Below are positions 38,999-50,733 of a stretch of DNA of 64,000 nt, piece after piece (the first letter of the stretch is position 1; the number at the start of each line of letters is the position of its first letter). The position numbers and the translations under genes are program-made. The notes under the pieces were generated by a model. The model searched no databases. It was given only the letters and a program-made list of their open reading frames with translations, and was not told the origin of the DNA. The DNA is from Okapia johnstoni (Eukaryota > Chordata > Mammalia > Artiodactyla > Giraffidae). The DNA lies in contig CM044321.1 in NCBI GenBank assembly GCA_024291935.2, positions 57,220,985 to 57,284,984 on the forward strand, read 5' to 3'.

Positions 38999-39585
38999 TA
39001 GCTAAAATGAAGGGATACTTGAGACATTTGTAAATCCATTTGAAATTTAGATCCTTATAGATCCAATATAATTTTTTTAGCCCTTAACATGGCTATTAAA
39101 TAGCATCCTGTTAAAGATCTCTGCCCCACAATGTAACTTCAACATGGTAGCCCCTTTTGGCCTTGGCTCATTTCCATTTGCAGTCAAATTGTTCAGTCAA
39201 ATACACTCAGCATAATACAGAATATATTATAATGTGGTCACAATTCATGATTTACTCACATACTATCATCCACTGGTACATGTCAGCTCAAAATATCTTC
39301 CATAGGGACATACACATACTAGATATGAGGTTAGGTTAGATCAGCAAGGCTGAGATATATAAAAGGTACACTCCAATGTCAGATTAATGCTGAAAAAAAC
39401 TATTAGGTCTTAAATTCCCTGGAGACTTTCACGTTAAGATAAGCTCAGCATGTGAATCAGACATGTTCCTTCTGAATAATGAAAGCAAGGAGGATCCTAC
39501 CAGCCTTCCACTGAAGGACACTATGAATATCCCTTTCAGAAAGGCAAGTTTATCTGCTCCTTTTAAGTAAATATCCTCATTAAGG

Positions 39586-39860
39586 GCTTCACTGGTGGCC
39601 CAGTAGTTAAGAATCCACTTGCCAATGCAGCAGACACAGGTTCAATCCCTGGTGTGGGAAGATCCCACATGCCACAGGGCAACTCAGCTTGTGCATCACA
39701 ACTACTGAAGCCTGTGTGCCTAGCAAGAGAAGCCACGGCCCTGAGAAGCCTGAGCACTGTAACAAAGAATAGCCCCCGCACAACAGTGAAGAACTGTGCA
39801 GCCAAAAACAAACAAGCAAACACACTTAAAAAAAAAACAAAAAAAAATCCTCATTCAGCC
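39586..39860 (+). repeat. tRNA-Glu SINE (ART2/CHR-like), long form
   Basis: 'agggcttcactggtggccca' through 'ggccctgagaagcctgagca' to 'tgtgcagccaaaaacaaaca' with an A-rich tail. Confidence 0.75.
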
Positions 39861-40904
39861 CTCCATGTTCAGCTGTGAACAGGAGTCCCTGATGTCACAC
39901 TGCAACCCTTATCATTCCATTCCATTCCATTTCATAATTCCATTCCCCTTCAAAGAGATTCTCAAATCTTTCCTGGTCAATTCTGATTTATAGGAAGTCA
40001 ATTTAAGTAAACCTCAAAGGTAACAGCATCCTAGGGGCATTTTAATTTCACTTTAGCCATGTGATAAATCCAAAATTAAGTATGACAAACTCCTAGAGTC
40101 ATCAGCAAATCCCCTGGGTACTCTACATTTATAGTTTTAGATTAATAGCTTTTGATATTTAAACACAGTGTTTGTAATCCACTTAAGTAAAGGACCCAAA
40201 GGGAAAAACACTTCACTTTCTAAAACTGTTCCTCTTCATCAGCCTCTTTCTCTAAGCATCCTTTAATCATGGACTGCAATTTGGCTAGGCTTGTCTGGTT
40301 CATTCAGAAACCTCTAAGAGCAATAATTCAGTACCTTAAAGCATGACATCATACCAGGTGACTCTTCAGTTTCAAATAAAGAAAATCAATGAACACTCAT
40401 ACAAAACAACTTCACCTGGTCATCCACAGTCAGAGGGACATTAAGAAACAATTGCAAAGTGCAGTAAAATGTGAAGAGAATACACATTTTTCCTCCACCC
40501 ATCTGTAGTATTTGTTTGGCTCGTCTTATCCATTCAAGAGCCCAGTCTCTTCATCTGATGTGCTGCATTAAACTGTAAAACCATGAATATTGTGAAATTT
40601 TGGGAAAAGATATTTTTTCACCTATCTATTACAAAGCACAGTTACATTAGCCACAAAGGACATGCTATGGGGTCCCATGAAACACACAGTAGAGAATGTG
40701 GGGAAAAAAAGTTTTCCCAGAAAGATAATTCAATTCTAAAAACCAGTTTTCCACCATGAACATCACCTTCAGTTTATCCTTCAGGCTTACCACAACCATG
40801 CTGTTTAAAATTGCAACCCACACCAAAATTCTCACTCCCCTTTCTCTGCTCTTTTTTCATTTTTTTATAGCACTTACAATTTTCTAGCACAATAAATAAT
40901 TAAA

Positions 40905-41050
40905 TGTTTGTTGTTAATCATTCTCTGCTAGAATTTAAGCTCCAGAGGCAAGAGATCTTTGTCTATTTTGTTCACTGACATACTCTAAACACCTAAGACA
41001 ATCTTATACAAACTAGTCACTCAGAAAATGTTTTTAGAATGAATGAATGA
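40905..41050 (+). repeat. L2 3' end
   Basis: 'agaatttaagctccagaggc' and 'tgtctattttgttcactgac' with a terminal (GAAT)n. Confidence 0.65.
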
Positions 41051-41129
41051 TGAATCTACATTGCGACTTCACTATAAAATATTCTAGAGCTAAATATCAA
41101 TCTCATGTATACAGTTTACAATATCTACT

Positions 41130-41345
41130 GGGACTTCCCTAGTGGTCTAGTGGCTAAGACTCGATGCTCTCAATGAAGGGGGCCCATGTTCCATCCTTGG
41201 TCAGGGAACTAGATCTCAGACGCCTCCCTTAAGAGATCACATTCTGCAACTAAAGATCTCACATGGAGCAACAAAGATAGAAGATCCCGAGTGCCACAAC
41301 CAAGACCCAGGGTGGACAAATTAATAAATAAATGTTAAAAAAAAT
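41130..41345 (+). repeat. tRNA-Glu SINE (CHR-like), long form
   Basis: 'gggacttccctagtggtcta' to 'taataaataaatgttaaaaa'. Confidence 0.75.
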
Positions 41346-41369
41346 CTACTGAGCTGCAGTTATGGGGAA

Positions 41370-41650
41370 GTGCTGCTGCTGCTGCTAAGTCGCTTCAGTC
41401 GTGTCCGACCCTGCACAACCCCATAGACGGCAGCCCACCACGCTCCCCGGTCCCTGGGATTCTCCAGACAAGAATACTGGACTGGGTTGCCATTTCCTTC
41501 TCCAATGCATGAAAATGAAAAGTGAAAGTGAAGTTGCTCAGTCGTGTCTGACTCTTAGCGACTCCAAGGACTGCAGCCTACCAGGCTCCTCTGTCTATGG
41601 GATTTGCCAGGCAAGAGTACTGGAGTGGGTTGCCAATGCCTTCTCCTATG
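41370..41650 (-). repeat. Bov-A2 SINE (two Bov-A monomers)
   Basis: A (GCT)5 run leads into two antisense bodies (41386-41505 and 41528-41648) joined by 'gcatgaaaatgaaaagtgaa', the usual Bov-A2 linker. Confidence 0.88.
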
Positions 41651-41984
41651 GGGAAGTGCATATACATACAAATCCATAGTATCAGACAGTGCTAAGTGCT
41701 ACAAAGCCAAATAGAGGATTTAAAAAAAAAAAAGCCTAAGGGGATGGAGAGTGAGAGAAGTGCCTTTTTAGATAAGGTAGTCACCTTCGAAGTGATGGCA
41801 ATTAATTTGAGATCTTAATGAAGTTGGGTGCCATGCAGATTTGGGTAGAGGAGTTAAGTGAACTTTAAGCATGGAGGAAATGCACACGGCTGAGGGTGGA
41901 GGCCGGCCTAGTAAGATCAGAAACTAAAAGACCTGTGCAGAAGAAGTGGAGTGTGCAAGAATGTGGTATTCCATTACTTTTGCC

Positions 41985-42207
41985 TATGTGGGTGCTAAGT
42001 CCCTTCAGTCCTGTCAGACTCTGTGAGCCTATGGACTGTAGCCAGCCAGGCTCCTCCGTCCATGGTATTCTCCAGGCAAGAATCCTAGAGTGTATTGTCA
42101 TTTCCTTTTCCAGGGGATCCTCCCCACCCAGGTATGGAACCGGGGTCTCTTAGGTCTCCTGCATTGGCACATGGATTCTTTACTACCAGCACCACCGGGG
42201 AAGCCTC
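41985..42207 (-). repeat. Bov-tA SINE
   Basis: Antisense copy, 'gtgctaagtcccttcagtcc' to 'ccagcaccaccggggaagcc', with an 11-base 'ggtctctta' duplication near its head. Confidence 0.85.
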
Positions 42208-43593
42208 CTATTGCCTTTACCCACACTTAATAACGTGTATATTGCCTAACGCCCTGGAAGAGAGATTACATTTCACCTAGAGTACTCAGATTCTCTGACA
42301 GTAAATGCTTCTTCTATTCCAGCCTCCAAATAGCTGTATCAGTACATCATATAAGATTACAAGGCACACAGCAAAATTGTTAAAAATCATTCCAAAAACA
42401 GCCACAGGAGTCACGAAACTGACTTAAGTACCACTGCCCAGGAAAGTGCAAAGCCAAGTAGGAACGTAGTACTAGAAAGGTGCAAAGCTAGGAGGCTCAA
42501 TAAATATCAAAGTGACTGTCACTTCCTAGTCCGGGGAAAAGATCTTCGTGGCAAAGCACTGTTTGTGAACTCTACCCCTTTGACTCAGCTCTGACAAAGA
42601 TTAAATCGCCAAGCGCAGTACCAGTCAGTTCTTCGACATGCATTTTGTTAACAGTCCTGGGCTCGAACTGTCCTGACATATTACGTAATTTCCCAAAGAA
42701 CAAAAAGCAAAGAGTTCACTTTGAACTCGCCTTCCAACTCAGGCAGAAGTTCTTTCTCCACCTGGGCGGCGCACTTGGCAAGTTTTCAGCGTCTCAAAAA
42801 ATCTCTGCTTCCGGGGCCGAGCAGGGCAAGTTATCTTACAGCTTAAAATAAAGACGGAAGGCTATTTCTCCCCATCCCTCCACAGCAGTTCCCAAACAGC
42901 TCGGCCTAGCTTTTAGTCAGACTTTCTGCACTCTCTCTTGACATCAGGCCCGAATGTTGAAGGCAAAGTGAATTTAGAGCGCCGGTTCGGGCCCGGAAGC
43001 TGGGGGAAATAGGGAGAGATGTACAGGATGGGAACCGAGAGTCGAGGTGACGGAAACGAAAACCGCAGCCTCAAGGGGGTGCGGAGAGCGGGAAAGGAAG
43101 GCGAAGCCCCGAGGCAGTTGCCTCACCCGCGCCGGCCTAAGGAGAAGCCTCCAGGCGGCTGACGAGCCCGGGCGAGACGCCACACGCGACCCTGGCGGGG
43201 CCGCGCCACTTCCGCCAGCGACTCACGCATGCGCACCCTACGCCGCCGCGGTCCGAGACCCGTGTCGGGGTGCGATCCCAGGGGCCGCGCGCCCTGCCAC
43301 CGCCCGCGGCTATGCGCACGCGCGCCGACACCTGGGCCCTAGTCCCGGGCAAGAGTGTAGCCCCCGAGCCCCGCGCCCAGGCCTTGTCGGAGGACTTGCG
43401 CACGCGCAGAGACGCCTAAGCAAGCGGGCCCCGGGCGGGGCTGTCGCCCCAGGGGCTACTCTCACAGCGGCCGCGCCCGGAGAACGGGCGGCGGGGGCGG
43501 GGAGAGGTGGCTTCCAGCTGGGGGGATCTCCAGGGCCGGGATTCGAGCCCGGCGCCTCCTTCTGACTTCCTCCGCCATCCCCTCTGCCCTTAC

Positions 43594-43700
43594 CTCAACG
43601 CAAGCCCGAACCACATCCGCTCGGCCTCCCGGGTCGCCGTTACTGCTCGGTGCGGGGACCGGCGCAACGACCGGCTGGCGCCTCCCCCAGAAGCAGCCGG
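43594..43700 (-). other. RCBTB2: likely non-coding first exon of RCBTB2
   Basis: Within the CpG island the - strand reads GCGTTGAG|GTAAGGGC, a near-consensus splice donor at 43594. I infer a 5' UTR exon ending here and spliced to the acceptor at 31041. The upstream edge (about 43700) is a guess. A second weaker donor (GCGCGG|GTGAGG near 43127) is the alternative. Confidence 0.5.
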
Positions 43701-43745
43701 GCCTTAGCGGGATGCGCCCGGATGCCCGACCGCTGAGGGAAGAGG

Positions 43746-43785
43746 AGGGGAGCGGACCCGAGGGGGGAGGGGGGAGGGGGCCGGG
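43746..43785 (+). other. G-quadruplex-type cluster in CpG island
   Basis: Runs of 4, 6, 6 and 5 G occur within 40 bases on the + strand, just upstream of the inferred RCBTB2 first exon. Confidence 0.6.
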
Positions 43786-43890
43786 CGACGGCGCCTCGCC
43801 CCTCCTCCCCGCTGCCCCCCTGCCGCCCCCGCCCCCTTTCTCGCCTGTGAACGGACCCCCAGGACTGGGCACCGGCTTCTCCCGCTGTGT

Positions 43891-44331
43891 GCACCTCTGC
43901 CCTATTGTCAGGGATTCCCCTGTGGACACACCCCACCTTCTCCAGGCTTCTGGTCCCCAAAATCTTGGGAATTCGGGGATGCCTGACCCGGAAGGGTGAG
44001 GTGCACAAAAGATGCTGGGGCAACGTCTTGTACAGTCCCTCTCCCCAAGCCAGTGCTGGCTTTTCGACTGGTGGTCCCTCCATCAGGGAGTTCAGATCAC
44101 TTCTACACACGGTTTCCCTGCTTTGCCTTCACTGCTGTGGGGCTGAAGTCCTATACCTTTCTAATCCAAAGGCCAATGAGTGATGGGAGCTGAGGCTAGG
44201 TTACAGGTTACCTTGGGACCAAGGTACTTTGGAACAACCGCGCTCTCCGTTTATTGATCTGCAGTCATTCCTTGTATTACACTGCACTTCTCTTGGTCTT
44301 CGTAGATGTTAGTAAAATGCATCACAGCTTT
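43891..44331. other. shore of the CpG island
   Basis: Unique sequence falling in GC content; no repeat or exon recognised. Confidence 0.5.
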
Positions 44332-44515
44332 ATGTGTGTGTTAGTCGCTCAGTCTTTTCCGACTCTGCAACCCCATGGACTGCAGCCCGCCAGGTTTCTC
44401 TGTCCATGGGATTCGCCAGGCAAGAAGACTGGGGTGGGTTGCCATTCCCTTCTCTAGGGGATCTTCCCCACCCAGGGATTGAACGCGGGTCTCCTGAACT
44501 GCAGGCAGATTCATA
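44332..44515 (-). repeat. Bov-tA SINE, head clipped
   Basis: 'gtgtgttagtcgctcagtct' to 'ctgaactgcaggcagattc'; the last ~20 bases of the head are missing. Confidence 0.85.
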
Positions 44516-44674
44516 GCTTTGTAATCACAGCTTTATAATGTGCAATAGTTTCTTCCACCTTGCTACGCTGGCGTTGCGCCTAAGTGGGTTTTGGTATTGA
44601 TAAAATGCTCTCTAACTGATGTTATTAAGCTGTTCCTATGAAGTAAACTGATTTCTTCTACACTGGCTTTTTAA

Positions 44675-46560
44675 CACAGATTTTGAGGTAGGAGATAGAT
44701 GGGCTCCAGGTTGGAAATTTAAAATCAGTCACCCTTCTGCTTGCAGTTTTTGAGATAAGAGATTGATGGGCTCCAGTTGAGGAATTTACAGCCAACAAAA
44801 ACAGGATACATAGCAGTCTTTGTCTCTCACCTCAAGGGAATAATCATGGCCAGGACAAAGAAAGGGAAAAGAAAAAAACAAACCCTGTATGATAAGGGAG
44901 ACCTATCTGATAAGGGAGACACTGCACACGTGCAGAAAGTCTCAGTTCAGTTCAGTTCAGTCGCTCAGTCGTGTCCGACTCTTTGCGACCCCATAAACTG
45001 CAGCACGCCAGGCCTCCCTGTCCATCACCAACTCTCGGAGTCTACCCAAACCCATGTCCATCGAGTCCGTGATGCCATCCAACCATCTCATCCTCTGTCG
45101 TCCCCTTCTCCTCCTGCCCCCAATCTTTCCCAGCATTAGGGTCTTTTCCAATGAGTCAACTCTTCACATGAGGTGGCCAAAGTATTGGAGTTTCAGCTTC
45201 AACATCAGTCCTTCCAATGAACTCCCAGGACTGATCTCCTTTATGATGGACTGGTTGGATCTCCTTGCAGTCCAAGGGATTCTCAAGAGTCTTCTCCAAC
45301 ACCACAGTTCAAAAGCATCAATTCTTCGGCACTCAGCCTTCTTCACCGTCCAACTCTCACATCCACACACGACCACTGGAAAAACCATAGCCTTGACTAA
45401 ATGGATCTTTGTTTGCAAAGTAATGTCTCTGCTTTTGAATATGCTATCTAGGTTGGCCATAACCTTCCTTCCAAGCAGTAAGCGTCTTTTAATTTCATGG
45501 CTGCAATCACCATCAGCAGTGATTTTGGAGCCCAAAAAAATAAAGTCTGACAATGTTTCCACTGTTTCCCCATCTGTTTTCCATGAAGTGATGGGACCAG
45601 ATGCCATGATCTTAGTTTTCTGAACGTTGAGCTTTAAGCCAACTTCTTCACTCTCCTCTTTCACTTTCATCAAGAGGCTCTTTAGTTCTTCACTTTCTGC
45701 CATAACGGTAGTATCATCTGCATATCTGAGGTTACTGATATTTCTCCTGGCAATCTTGATTCCAGCTTGTGTTTCTTCCAGCCCAGCATTTCTCATGATG
45801 TACTCTGCATACTCTGCTTAGAAAGCATCTCTACGAACAAAGCTAGTGGAAGTGATGGAATTCCAGTTGAGCTATTTCAGATCCTGAAAGATGATGCTGT
45901 GAAAGTGCTGCACTCGATATGCCAGCAAATTTGGAAAACTCAGCAGTGGCCACAGGACTGGAAAAGGTCAGTTTTCATCCCAATCCCAAAGAAAGGCAAT
46001 GCCAAAGAATGCTCAAACTACCGCACAATTGCACTCATCTCACACACTAGTAAAGTAATGCTCAAAATTCTCCAAGCCAGGCTTCAACAATACATGAACC
46101 GTGAACTTCCAGATGTTCAAGCTGGTTTTAGAAAAGGCAGAGGAACCAGAGATCAAATTGCCAATATCTGCTGGATCATCGAAAAAAGCAGAAAGTCTCC
46201 TTGGAGTCAAAAATCAGAGGCTAAGTTCCAGGCCATAATGAGTCTTGCTCCTCCCAGAAGCCTTCACTTCAGAGATCCATCTTGGCTAGGGTGTGAGTGG
46301 GCACCCCAGGGGAGGATCCTGAGACAAATTAACCAGAGGGACAGAGCAAAGTGATTGGCCTGAGGGAAGACAAAGACCCGGAAAATTGCCCCTTTATGAA
46401 GAATTTAAACTTCCCAAAGGTGTGATTCTTTCTCTCAGCTCCCCATGCACCTTTCCTCATGTACTTTTCTTTTCAATAAACTTTTTACTTTACTCTTTAC
46501 CTTCTGCCTCCTCACCTGAATTTGTCCTTGACTAGGAAGGCAAGACTAGGGACTTTTAGC
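44675..46560 (+). mobile_element. endogenous retrovirus LTR, split by a BovB insertion
   Basis: Two flanks, 44675-44942 and 46188-46560, appear to be one LTR-like unit. The left flank has a ~66-base imperfect tandem repeat ('gatgggctccag' twice). The right flank has 'cccctttatgaagaattta', a 'ttcaataaactttttactt' poly(A)-type site and CT-rich text after it, like U3-R-U5. No gag, pol or env sequence is present. The exact family is not identified. Confidence 0.55.
44943..46187. mobile_element. BovB LINE with internal inversion
   Basis: 44943-45820 is the BovB 3' end on the - strand, with protein MRNAGLEETQAGIKIARRNI, the catalytic YADD, then LDSIFKSRDITLQTK and CGCESWTVKKAE. 45822-46187 is an upstream part of the RT region on the + strand: ASGSDGIPVELFQILKDDAV and PDVQAGFRKGRGTRDQIANI. 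The segment between them in an intact BovB (about 95 codons, the FIDYAKAFDCVDHN region) is missing. The 11-base GCAGAAAGTCT flanks the whole unit (44932-44942 and 46188-46198), so it entered as a single event. Confidence 0.85.
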
Positions 46561-46565
46561 CCTAA

Positions 46566-46665
46566 CTCCTGGCCCCTGTGGTCCAGTGGTTAGGACTCCT
46601 GGTCTGGGAAACTAAGACCTTGCTTCCAGCCGCCACACACTGCTGTTTGCTTGCAAGCTGCCACT
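46566..46665 (+). repeat. CHR-type SINE, weak
   Basis: 'cccctgtggtccagtggtta' to 'cttccagccgccacacactg' is a diverged head and body. Confidence 0.5.
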
Positions 46666-46779
46666 TACTGCTGCACGCATCTGAAATGTTTGACATAGGT
46701 TTGACGTTCAAATGATTTACCAAAAGCAGCATAACTGCATGGAGCAACTGAGATTTCAACTCAGAATAACCATGTCAGT

Positions 46780-47029
46780 CTTTTGTGTGGTTTGGCTTTT
46801 GTCATGTCACTGAAGAATCATGATTCTGGAACATTTAGCCACTTTTATGGCAGGTGCTATAGTTGGCAGGCATTTATGTCTATCATCAGATCATAGTCCT
46901 CCGAGCCCCATGGGGCTTGCATTTACTTGATTTTATGGGATATGAGCTGAGCAGAAGCCTTACATGCATGACAACATTGCATAAGACAAAGTCCCCCCAC
47001 CCCACCCCACCAAACAACTAGTTATCCTT
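46780..47029. other. unassigned intergenic
   Basis: No recognisable repeat or gene except a C-rich run at 46991-47008. Confidence 0.5.
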
Positions 47030-47165
47030 TGGCTTGCTTTTTTTGGCTGCACTGCTCAGCTTGTGGTATTTGAGTTCCCTGACCAGAGGTTGAACCCAGG
47101 CCCTGGCAGTGAGAACCCAACATCCTAACCACATTCCATTCCCTGGAATGCCAGGGAATTCCCCC
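47030..47165 (-). repeat. CHR-type SINE
   Basis: 'tttttttggctgcactgctc' to 'atgccagggaattcccc', antisense. Confidence 0.72.
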
Positions 47166-47385
47166 TTTAGGCCTTTTGATATAAACTAATAAAACTGTAA
47201 GTGAAAGTTCAGCTTGGAATTTTGATTTGAAAAGGATAATCAAAAGGAACTTCTTCAAGAGTGTTTATCTAAGGGGGAGGGTGGCCAGATGAGGTGGGAT
47301 TATCACTTAAACATACTTTCCTTATACAATTGCTTGTGATGTTTTTATCTCACTAGATTGTGAAACTCTTGAGGGCATAAGAAGA

Positions 47386-47595
47386 AAGAAAGTGAAGTCG
47401 CTCAGTCGTGTCCAACTCTTTGCAACCCCATGGACTGTAGCCCACCAAGCTCCTCCATCCATGGAATTTTCCAGGCAAGAGTACTGGAGTGGATAGCCAT
47501 TTCCTTCTCTAGGGGATCTTCCTGATTCAGCGATCGAACCCAGGTCCCCTGCATTGCAGGCAGATGCTTTACCATCTGAGCCACCAGGGAAGCAC
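47386..47595 (-). repeat. Bov-tA SINE
   Basis: Complete antisense copy, 'gaagtcgctcagtcgtgtcc' to 'tgagccaccagggaagca'. Confidence 0.88.
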
Positions 47596-47821
47596 CCTTG
47601 AGGGCATAGATCTTGCCTTATTATGTATGTATCACAAAATGCTTAAGAATTGTTTGTGGAATCAAATTAACCTTGATTATGTGCCTTTGGTTCCTCAAAT
47701 ATGCTTTGCTACTACATGAAAAGACCTAAACATAAACATGAATCCATAGTCTACTTTCATTTGGGATGGTTTGTGCCAGTTCTCCTGGACCCAATAGCCT
47801 GGTTAGACACACCTCTTTAGT

Positions 47822-48905
47822 GTTCAGTTCAGTTCAGTTTCTCAGTCGTGTCCAACTCTTTGCAACCCCATGGACTGCAGCGAACCAGGCTTCCCTGTCC
47901 ATCACCAAATCCTGGAGTTTACTCAGACTCATGTCCATCGAGTTGGTGATGTCATCCAACCATCTCATCCTCTGTCATCCCCTTCTTCTCCCACCTTCAA
48001 TCTTTCCCAGCATCAGGAACTTTTCAGATGGCTCAGTTCTTCCCATCAGGTGGCCCAAGTGTTGGAGTTTCAGCTTCAGCATCAGTCCTTCCAATGAATA
48101 TTCAGGACTGATTTCCTTTAGGATTGATTGGTTGGATCTCCTTGCAGTCCAAGGGACTCTCAAGAGCCTTCTCCAACACCACAGTTTAAAAGCATCAATT
48201 CTTCGGTGCTCAGCTTTCTTTATAGTCCAACTCTCACATCCATACATGACTACTGGAAAAACCATAGCCTTGACTAGATGGACCTTTGTTGGCACAGTTA
48301 TGTCTTTGTTTTTTTAGTGTGCTGTCTAGGTTGGTCACAGCTTTTTTTCCAAGGAGCAAGCGTCTTTTAATTTCATGGCTGCAGTCACCATCTGCAGTGA
48401 TTTTGGAGCCCAAAAAAGTAAAGTCTCACACGGTTTCCATTATTTCCCCATCTATTTGCCATGAAGTGTTGGGACCAGATGCCATGATCTTAGTTTTCTG
48501 AGTGTTGAGTTTTAAACCAACTTTTTCACTCTTCTCTTTCACTTTCATCAAGAGGCTATTTAGTTCTTCTTTGCTTTCTGTCCTAAAGGTGGTATCATCT
48601 GCATATCTGAAGTTATTGATATTTCTCCCAGCAATCTTGATTCCAGCTCTTGCTTCATCCAGCCTGGCATTTCACATGATGTACTCTGCATATAAGTTAA
48701 ATAAGCAGTGTTACAGTATACAGCCCTGATATACTCCTTTCCCAATTTGGAATCAGTCTGTTGTTCCATGTCCAGTTCTAACTGTTGCTTCTTGACCTGC
48801 ATACAGATTTCTCAGGAAGCAGGTCAGATGGTCTGGTATTTCCATCTCTTGAAGAATTTTCCACAGTTTGTTGTGATCCACACAGTCAAAGGCTTTGGCA
48901 TAGTC
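47822..48905 (-). mobile_element. BovB LINE, 5'-truncated
   Basis: About 1.08 kb of antisense BovB, from the 'gttcagttcagttcagtttc' tail to the coding part around 'caaaggctttggcatagtc'. The frame is broken several times; IDAFKLWCWRRLLRVPWTAR remains readable. Confidence 0.9.
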
Positions 48906-49212
48906 TTAAGTGTGAGTGATACTAATCTGAAAAAGCTTTAAGTCACATTTTTTTTTATACCCTGATCAACCAGTTTTCTCCCTCCTGCTTTCCTTGTCGC
49001 ATATTAGCATAATACTGAGTCTGCATTAAAAGTCACTTATTTTTCTGTTCAGAAAAAGACTTTTCCTTTGATCACCACCAAAGCTAAAATTCATCACTAA
49101 ACAAGTTTAGAGTTGATTCATGAAACAGGAATTCTTTCTTACTCAAACACTTGCTGTTTCCTGCCTCTTTTCCCTGTATCCAGACTACATTTAAGGCATT
49201 TTAAGTGATTCA
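48906..49212. other. unassigned intergenic
   Basis: AT-rich sequence; nothing recognised. Confidence 0.5.
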
Positions 49213-49440
49213 GGGACTTCCCAGATGACACTAACGGTAAAGAACCCACCTGCTAGTGCAGTAGACTTAATGAGCAATAGGTTCGATCCCTGGGTGGGAA
49301 AGATCCCCTGGAGAATGGCATGGGAACCCACTGCAGTATTCTTGCCTGGAGAATCCCCATGGACAGAGGAGCCTGGCGGACTACAGTCCATAGGGTCACA
49401 AAGAGTCAGACATGACTGAAGCAACTTAGTACGCATGCAA
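49213..49440 (+). repeat. Bov-tA SINE
   Basis: 'gggacttcccagatgacact' to 'gacatgactgaagcaactta'. Confidence 0.86.
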
Positions 49441-49999
49441 GGGGTTTGAGTCACTGTTTAGAGAGCACAATTATAAAATAAAAATAAAAAAAACCTTTCA
49501 TACGGAATGTCATACAGAATTTACAAATCAACCTATGTAACAATCCTTCCTCTGCACAAATAATACTGCTGACAAATCAGTAATTAATTTTTTAAAGATA
49601 GGGTATTTTTAAAATAAGATACATACGTCTTTAAAGTCCTGAGATTATTCCTAAATGTTGAAAAAATAAAAGACACTTTATAGTATAGACCGTCTGTGAT
49701 TTCAGCCACTGAAATATATTGCTAATGGGGAATTTGATGTTAAGATGAGATTACTGCAAGAATGATTATAACAGAGGATTCAATAAGTGTTGATTATAGA
49801 ATATACTCCTAGAATATAAAGTAGGAAATTTCCTGCAACAAATCTGACCCCTAGAGCAGTTGGATTGTGGAAAGAAATTGTTAGAATACCTCTATTTTTG
49901 TCTAAATTAAGAAATCAAACTTTACTAGTATTTAACATGGAGATTGACAATAGTGCCTATTTTTGGTGGTCATAGTACATGATCAAAAACGTGTAGAGG
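49441..49999. other. unassigned intergenic
   Basis: AT-rich sequence; no repeat, exon or RNA gene recognised. Confidence 0.5.
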
Positions 50000-50275
50000 G
50001 CTTCCTTGGTGGCTCAGTGGTGAAGAATCTATCTTCCAATGCAGAAGACACAGCTTCAATCCCCGATCTGGGAAAATCCCACATGCAGCAGAACAACTAA
50101 ACCCATGTGCCACACTACTGAAGCCTGTGAACCCTAGACCCTGTGTTCCACAACAAGATAAGCCACTGCAAAGAGAAGCCTGCACTCTGCGACTAGAGAG
50201 TAGCTCCTGCTTGCCACAAGTAGAAAAAAGCCCAAAAGAAGACCCAACACAGCCAAAATTAAATAAAATTATTAA
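50000..50275 (+). repeat. tRNA-Glu SINE (ART2-like), long form
   Basis: 'gggcttccttggtggctcag' through 'caagataagccactgcaaag' to 'ccaacacagccaaaattaaa'. Confidence 0.78.
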
Positions 50276-50368
50276 ATGTGTAGAGACCAACTTCCTTAGA
50301 GTACCATTAGCTCTGTAGGCAGGCATCTGATTTCACCACATATTTTGAATCTGTGTAATATTTTAAAT

Positions 50369-50595
50369 GGGCTTCCTAAGTGTCACAATGGTAAAGAATC
50401 TGCCTGTCAATGCAGGAGACACAAGAGATGCACATTTGATCCCTGAATCAGGAAGATACCCCAGAGAAGGGAATGGCAACCCACTCCAGTTTTCTTGGCT
50501 GGAGAATATCATGGACAGAGGAGCCTGGTGGGCTAGAGTCCATGGAGTCGCAAAGAGTTGGACATGACTGAGCAACTAACACTTTCACTTTCTCA
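50369..50595 (+). repeat. Bov-tA SINE
   Basis: 'gggcttcctaagtgtcacaa' to 'agcaactaacactttcactt'. Confidence 0.86.
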
Positions 50596-50733
50596 GAACT
50601 ATAGGTTTTTTCCAGCAGTCTGATTAGAAGAGTTGAACTCAGCGTGACAGTGGGGTAGGCTTAAAGCGAGAGGAGATGATGAATTTGAGAAGATTTTGAG
50701 AAAATATTGGTTAACATATTTCTCTATAATAAT

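Larger units (their letters stand above)
31042..43593 (-). other. RCBTB2: RCBTB2 5' intron
   Basis: A 12.5 kb intron joins the putative CpG-island exon to the first coding exon. It holds Bov-A/Bov-tA and CHR-type SINEs, an L1 piece (34840-35390), a MIR (34090-34245), an L2 tail (40905-41050) and a (CCATT)n patch near 39914-39950. Additional untranslated exons may exist, but I see no sequence criterion to place them. Confidence 0.6.
42940..43890 (-). promoter_or_regulatory. RCBTB2: CpG island, RCBTB2 promoter
   Basis: About 950 bases of very GC-rich, CpG-dense sequence stand alone in an AT-rich, CpG-poor window, upstream of RCBTB2 on the - strand. It contains GGGCGGG/GC boxes and G runs and no obvious TATA box, the usual look of a broadly expressed promoter. 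Open frames across it are composition artefacts. The start site cannot be placed exactly; whether it also fires to the right is unknown. Confidence 0.85.

Noticed and set aside
43047..43999. Several long open frames across the CpG island on both strands
   Set aside because: Very GC-rich sequence has few stop codons. The frames overlap in several phases, are Pro/Arg/Gly/Ala-biased and match no domain I know.
45164..45796. 210-codon frame on the - strand
   Set aside because: It is the BovB reverse-transcriptase C-terminal part, including YADD, not a host protein.
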